Shown: positions 61,416 through 64,000 of the stretch, piece after piece | Layout: the number at the start of each line of letters is the position of its first letter | Numbering within the stretch: position 1 is the first letter of the stretch | Assembly: GCF_907164915.1 (NCBI RefSeq) | Contig: NC_061868.1 | Location: 27,771,819-27,835,818 of the forward strand | Origin: Impatiens glandulifera | Lineage: Eukaryota > Streptophyta > Magnoliopsida > Ericales > Balsaminaceae | DNA: 64,000 bases | Direction: 5' to 3' | Notes under the pieces: generated by a model | The model's input: the letters and a program-made list of their open reading frames with translations, nothing else | What the model was told of the DNA's origin: nothing | Database searches by the model: none | Program-made: the position numbers and the translations under genes

Positions 61416-61631
61416 TGTACAAAATAGGCTGCTTGTTTTGTTCGCAACCAAAACCTGTTAACACAAACCAATATATCAATAATAAAACAAATGACACATA
61501 CATGAAATGATCATTATCATTACAAAATTCGCAACCAAACTAATCATCCGAACAATCTGTTTTAAATTCAAATCGGAACAACCAATCAAGACTTGTTTTC
61601 AATCGAAACAACCAATCAAAACGTACTAGAA

Positions 61632-63382
61632 TTAGCTGGTGGGGGGAGGAGGTGGTGGTTGTTGTTGATATTGCCTCATAAATAATTCAAAGCTCTCGAT
61701 TCTTGCATTCATTTCTAACTTCTCCCTCTCCATTCTTGTCACAATTTCTTGCTTTTCCGCTTGCATTTCATTAATTGTGCGCATTCTTTCTTCATCCCTC
61801 TTTTCCAATTCCTCCAGTTTGAACGTCATTCTTTGATTCTCTTCATACAATCGATCATTGTTTCGTTGTGAACTGTTTCCACTTCGACGATCTTCACGAA
61901 AGTGTGTGGGTCGGACGCTTGATCCCATTCCGAACACTCCCCCGTGTTTTTGTTGTCCGAACACCCTCTCCTTCAATTCAAAATCAGATATTTCAGGTTC
62001 GTTACTAAGAACTTCCTCCATCTCAACCTGCACAATTGAAATAAAGTATCATTTCTATAATAAAAAACTAGCCATATTTCAATTCACTTACAATTTTCTC
62101 TTGCACGTGTTCGTCCGGGACCGGGGTTGGGTTTTCTTTTGTCGGTTTTGGGTACGGGTCCTCTTGAATACTTCAATGACAAACGGTTCCCTTCCCATTT
62201 CAAGCGCCTATTGAAAGAAATTATTTACATAATTAATATTAATCTTTATATTAAGTAATTACAAATAATGTACTTACCAACTCTTCTTCAACTTGAGCAA
62301 ACGGTCTACTTCCCGTATGATGTGGGAATTTTAACTTCTTCTTGTTAACAATATTTGTACTACTGTGTTTCTGAATTTTAAATAAAAAATGAAGTTAGAA
62401 TAATTAATATCAACTTTTATTTGAATTATGAAACCGTACCTTAAATTTTTTCGTGAAAAATGGTTGCGACACACAAACTCTCAATCATCTCGATCGTAGT
62501 CTAGTGGAGGATTGGTCAGTACCGCCACCTCGTCTCCTTTATGGACGCGGATATATCCCTTGTTCAAATCTGAGCGTCATCTATCCCATATCTACTTGGC
62601 ATGTCCCAATCCCGTCTTTCGATAAGTATCAATAGAACCATTAGTAGCCTCGAATGGATCTTGAAAAGAAAAACATTCAAATGTTATAAACAATTATTTA
62701 ATGATTAATGTATAATTAAGTAATAATTATTACCGTCATAGAAATCCAAATAGAATTCAATTGGTCCGCACTTAATGCATTCCACTTTAAAAGACGGTGT
62801 GAGATGGTTGGGGGGTCCCGCACAACCGACCCCACATGTCTAGACCACCGTGTTCTTCCCACGTCAGCACCGCCGGACCTCCCATCTACCTCTCTAAAAG
62901 TCAGAGGAATCCGTGTCCCCGCTGGCCTCTTAGATAGCGCAATATTCTTGTTCTTCCCCCGTCTCTTGCGGAAAGAAGATTCTTCAAAATTATCAAATTT
63001 ATAATTAGATATGTGAATCAATTCAAACAATAACTAATTGTAAAAACAAGTTACCTGTCGATGATGGGTCGGGAGTGGAACCGTGCTCCTCCTCATCATC
63101 CTCCTCGTGAGGCTCCTCGTGATCCTCGTCGTCAGCCTCATTATCATCCCCCATATCAGTAAATGTACTCTCTACAAACTCTTCAGCCTCAGTAGCATCA
63201 ACATCCTCGTCTACTGGGAGAGCAGTAGCTATCAGGATCACATCAATAGGTGGTTGATCTCTAGAAGACGATTTTCGGAGCCTTAAGTTTTCTGATTGTG
63301 CAATGAGGTTCTGGTACGACTTAGACAGTTTGCTGGGTGTTTTTCTCATACTCCACCAAAGTTTTTTACTACCTTTAGACAT
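61632..63382 (-). pseudogene. Transposase_24 (TNPA-like) gene of the CACTA element, broken
   Basis: Six probable exons on the minus strand: 63382-63055, about 62980-62734, 62659-62440, about 62370-62275, about 62218-62098 and about 62030-61632. Exon 1 is acidic in its second half (DDNEADDEDHEEPHEEDDEE). Exon 2 has RIPLTFREVDG, RHVGSVVRDPP and LKWNALSADQLNSIW; exon 4 has LKFPHHTGSRPFAQVEEEL; exon 5 has EMGREPFVIEVFKRT. This is the order of the Ptta/En/Spm plant transposase family (PF03004). The last exon is a coiled coil (NDRLYEENQRMTFKLEELEK onwards) ending in QQQPPPPPPTS. Exon 3 carries three in-frame stops, two of them TGA where Trp is expected, so the copy is probably dead. Confidence 0.75.
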
Positions 63383-63487
63383 TCTTAATGGATACCATTA
63401 ATAAATGAGCGAATAATTAAAATAAAGGAGTAATAAGAATGAATATAAAGTAAAAAAACATAAATCTACCTAATTAATTAATCTGAT

Positions 63488-63949
63488 CTATATATTTGTA
63501 AACCGCGGTTTTATTTTTGTCACAATCTTCCAACCGGGTCGGGCTGATATATCAGGTGCGTAGAATACTTGTTTTGCTTGATTCGCCAATATATACGAGT
63601 CTTGACTTTGGGTTTTCAAAATTCGGTCTACATTTATACTTACGAAGCCATATTTATCCACTTTCACTCCTAGTTCCCCCGAGTGTGTATCAAACCACTT
63701 ACACTTGAATAAAACAACTTGTTTGTGAGAAAAGTATTGTACTTCTATTATATCCGTTAAAACTCTGTAGTATGACATAGTTTCATACCCGTTGTACCCT
63801 TCAACAACCACCCCACTATTTTGAGTGATCAAACCTTCGTCGTGTTTTTCTGTACATAATTTGTATCCGTTTACTTTACACCAAATATACATAGACGGGT
63901 ACAAACTTAGACCTTCTCCTAATAAACCAAATCCAACAACCAATTTCAA
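63488..63949 (-). CDS. CACTA transposase (TNPD-like) C-terminal segment, DUF4216
   Basis: An open segment on the minus strand. NSGVVVEGYNGYETMSYYRV, LTDIIEVQYFSHKQVVLFKC, WFDTH, VKVDKYGFVSINVDRI and ANQAKQVFYAPDI form the DUF4216 domain near the C-terminus of plant En/Spm transposases. The catalytic part should lie to the right, beyond the window. The frame is probably an internal or last-exon piece, so the ATG at 63949 is unlikely to be the true start. No stop interrupts it. Confidence 0.85.
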   Translation of the reverse strand: MKLVVGFGLLGEGLSLYPSMYIWCKVNGYKLCTEKHDEGLITQNSGVVVEGYNGYETMSYYRVLTDIIEVQYFSHKQVVLFKCKWFDTHSGELGVKVDKYGFVSINVDRILKTQSQDSYILANQAKQVFYAPDISARPGWKIVTKIKPRFTNI

Positions 63950-64000
63950 AAACCAAATCCAATAAAATAATCCAATACATAATCTAAACTAATCTAACAA

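Larger units (their letters stand above)
60719..64000 (-). mobile_element. CACTA (En/Spm) transposon, one end, continuing beyond the window
   Basis: A repeat-rich terminal zone (60750-61415), a Transposase_24-type gene and the C-terminal end of a TNPD-like transposase occur in the usual CACTA order on the minus strand. The outer end is uncertain: CACAATAAGCACAGG at 60719 is a possible, imperfect CACTA terminus. The other end lies to the right of the window. Confidence 0.75.

Overview
This is nuclear DNA of a flowering plant, most likely a eudicot. It is very AT-rich, with long non-coding stretches, GT-AG introns and many nested plant transposons. There are copies of broken plastid genes. Three host genes look intact: an intronless seven-repeat WD40 gene of the JINGUBANG type (11656-12897, +), a seven-exon ubiquitin-specific protease that I recognise as UBP24 (24910 to 20117, -), and an intronless LEA_2/NHL-type membrane protein (59697-60374, +). 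Nearly everything else is mobile DNA or its debris.

Layout. 1-1771 is the 3' end of a Ty1/copia element with its 3' LTR. 1795-11163 is AT-rich and full of inverted-repeat elements: a 1.25-kb MULE-like element with a 10-bp target duplication, an 0.8-kb palindrome, two related MITEs, a direct duplication of about 0.7 kb, and a Harbinger-like element with TTA duplications. The WD40 gene follows. 14050-15560 is a decayed DUF4283/zinc-knuckle ORF (LINE ORF1-like). 16805-18500 is a decayed hAT element into which a Helitron-like unit, tandemly repeated, has inserted. The UBP24 gene has one MITE in an intron and another about 120 bp upstream of its TATA box. 25.5-28 kb holds more MULE-like elements.

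28-48 kb is a nest. Two decayed transposon ORFs that end, or once ended, in a C48/ULP1 SUMO-protease-like domain (copies A and B) form the background. Copy A is followed by a dead copia element that carries a solo LTR. Copy B is split by an LTR pair with only 92 bp between its LTRs (37762-41642) and by a 5.25-kb Ty3/gypsy element (42337-47585). Both insertions have perfect 5-bp target duplications. Between the copies lies a scrambled plastid insertion (ycf2, ndhB, clpP, ycf2 pieces) fused to a retrotransposon LTR fragment.

48.6-57.8 kb is a Tat-like gypsy element in reverse orientation, with a second (archaeal-type) RNase H, an antisense ORF downstream of integrase, and one long LTR. 60.7-64 kb is one end of a CACTA (En/Spm) element: a subterminal array of inverted CGGTTTT/AAAACCG units, a broken Transposase_24 gene and the C-terminal end of its TNPD-like transposase.

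The host genes are independent of one another and I see no operon-like or pathway link. The window is best read as a record of layered transposition in gene-poor chromatin. I found no rRNA gene, no functional tRNA gene and no CRISPR array.
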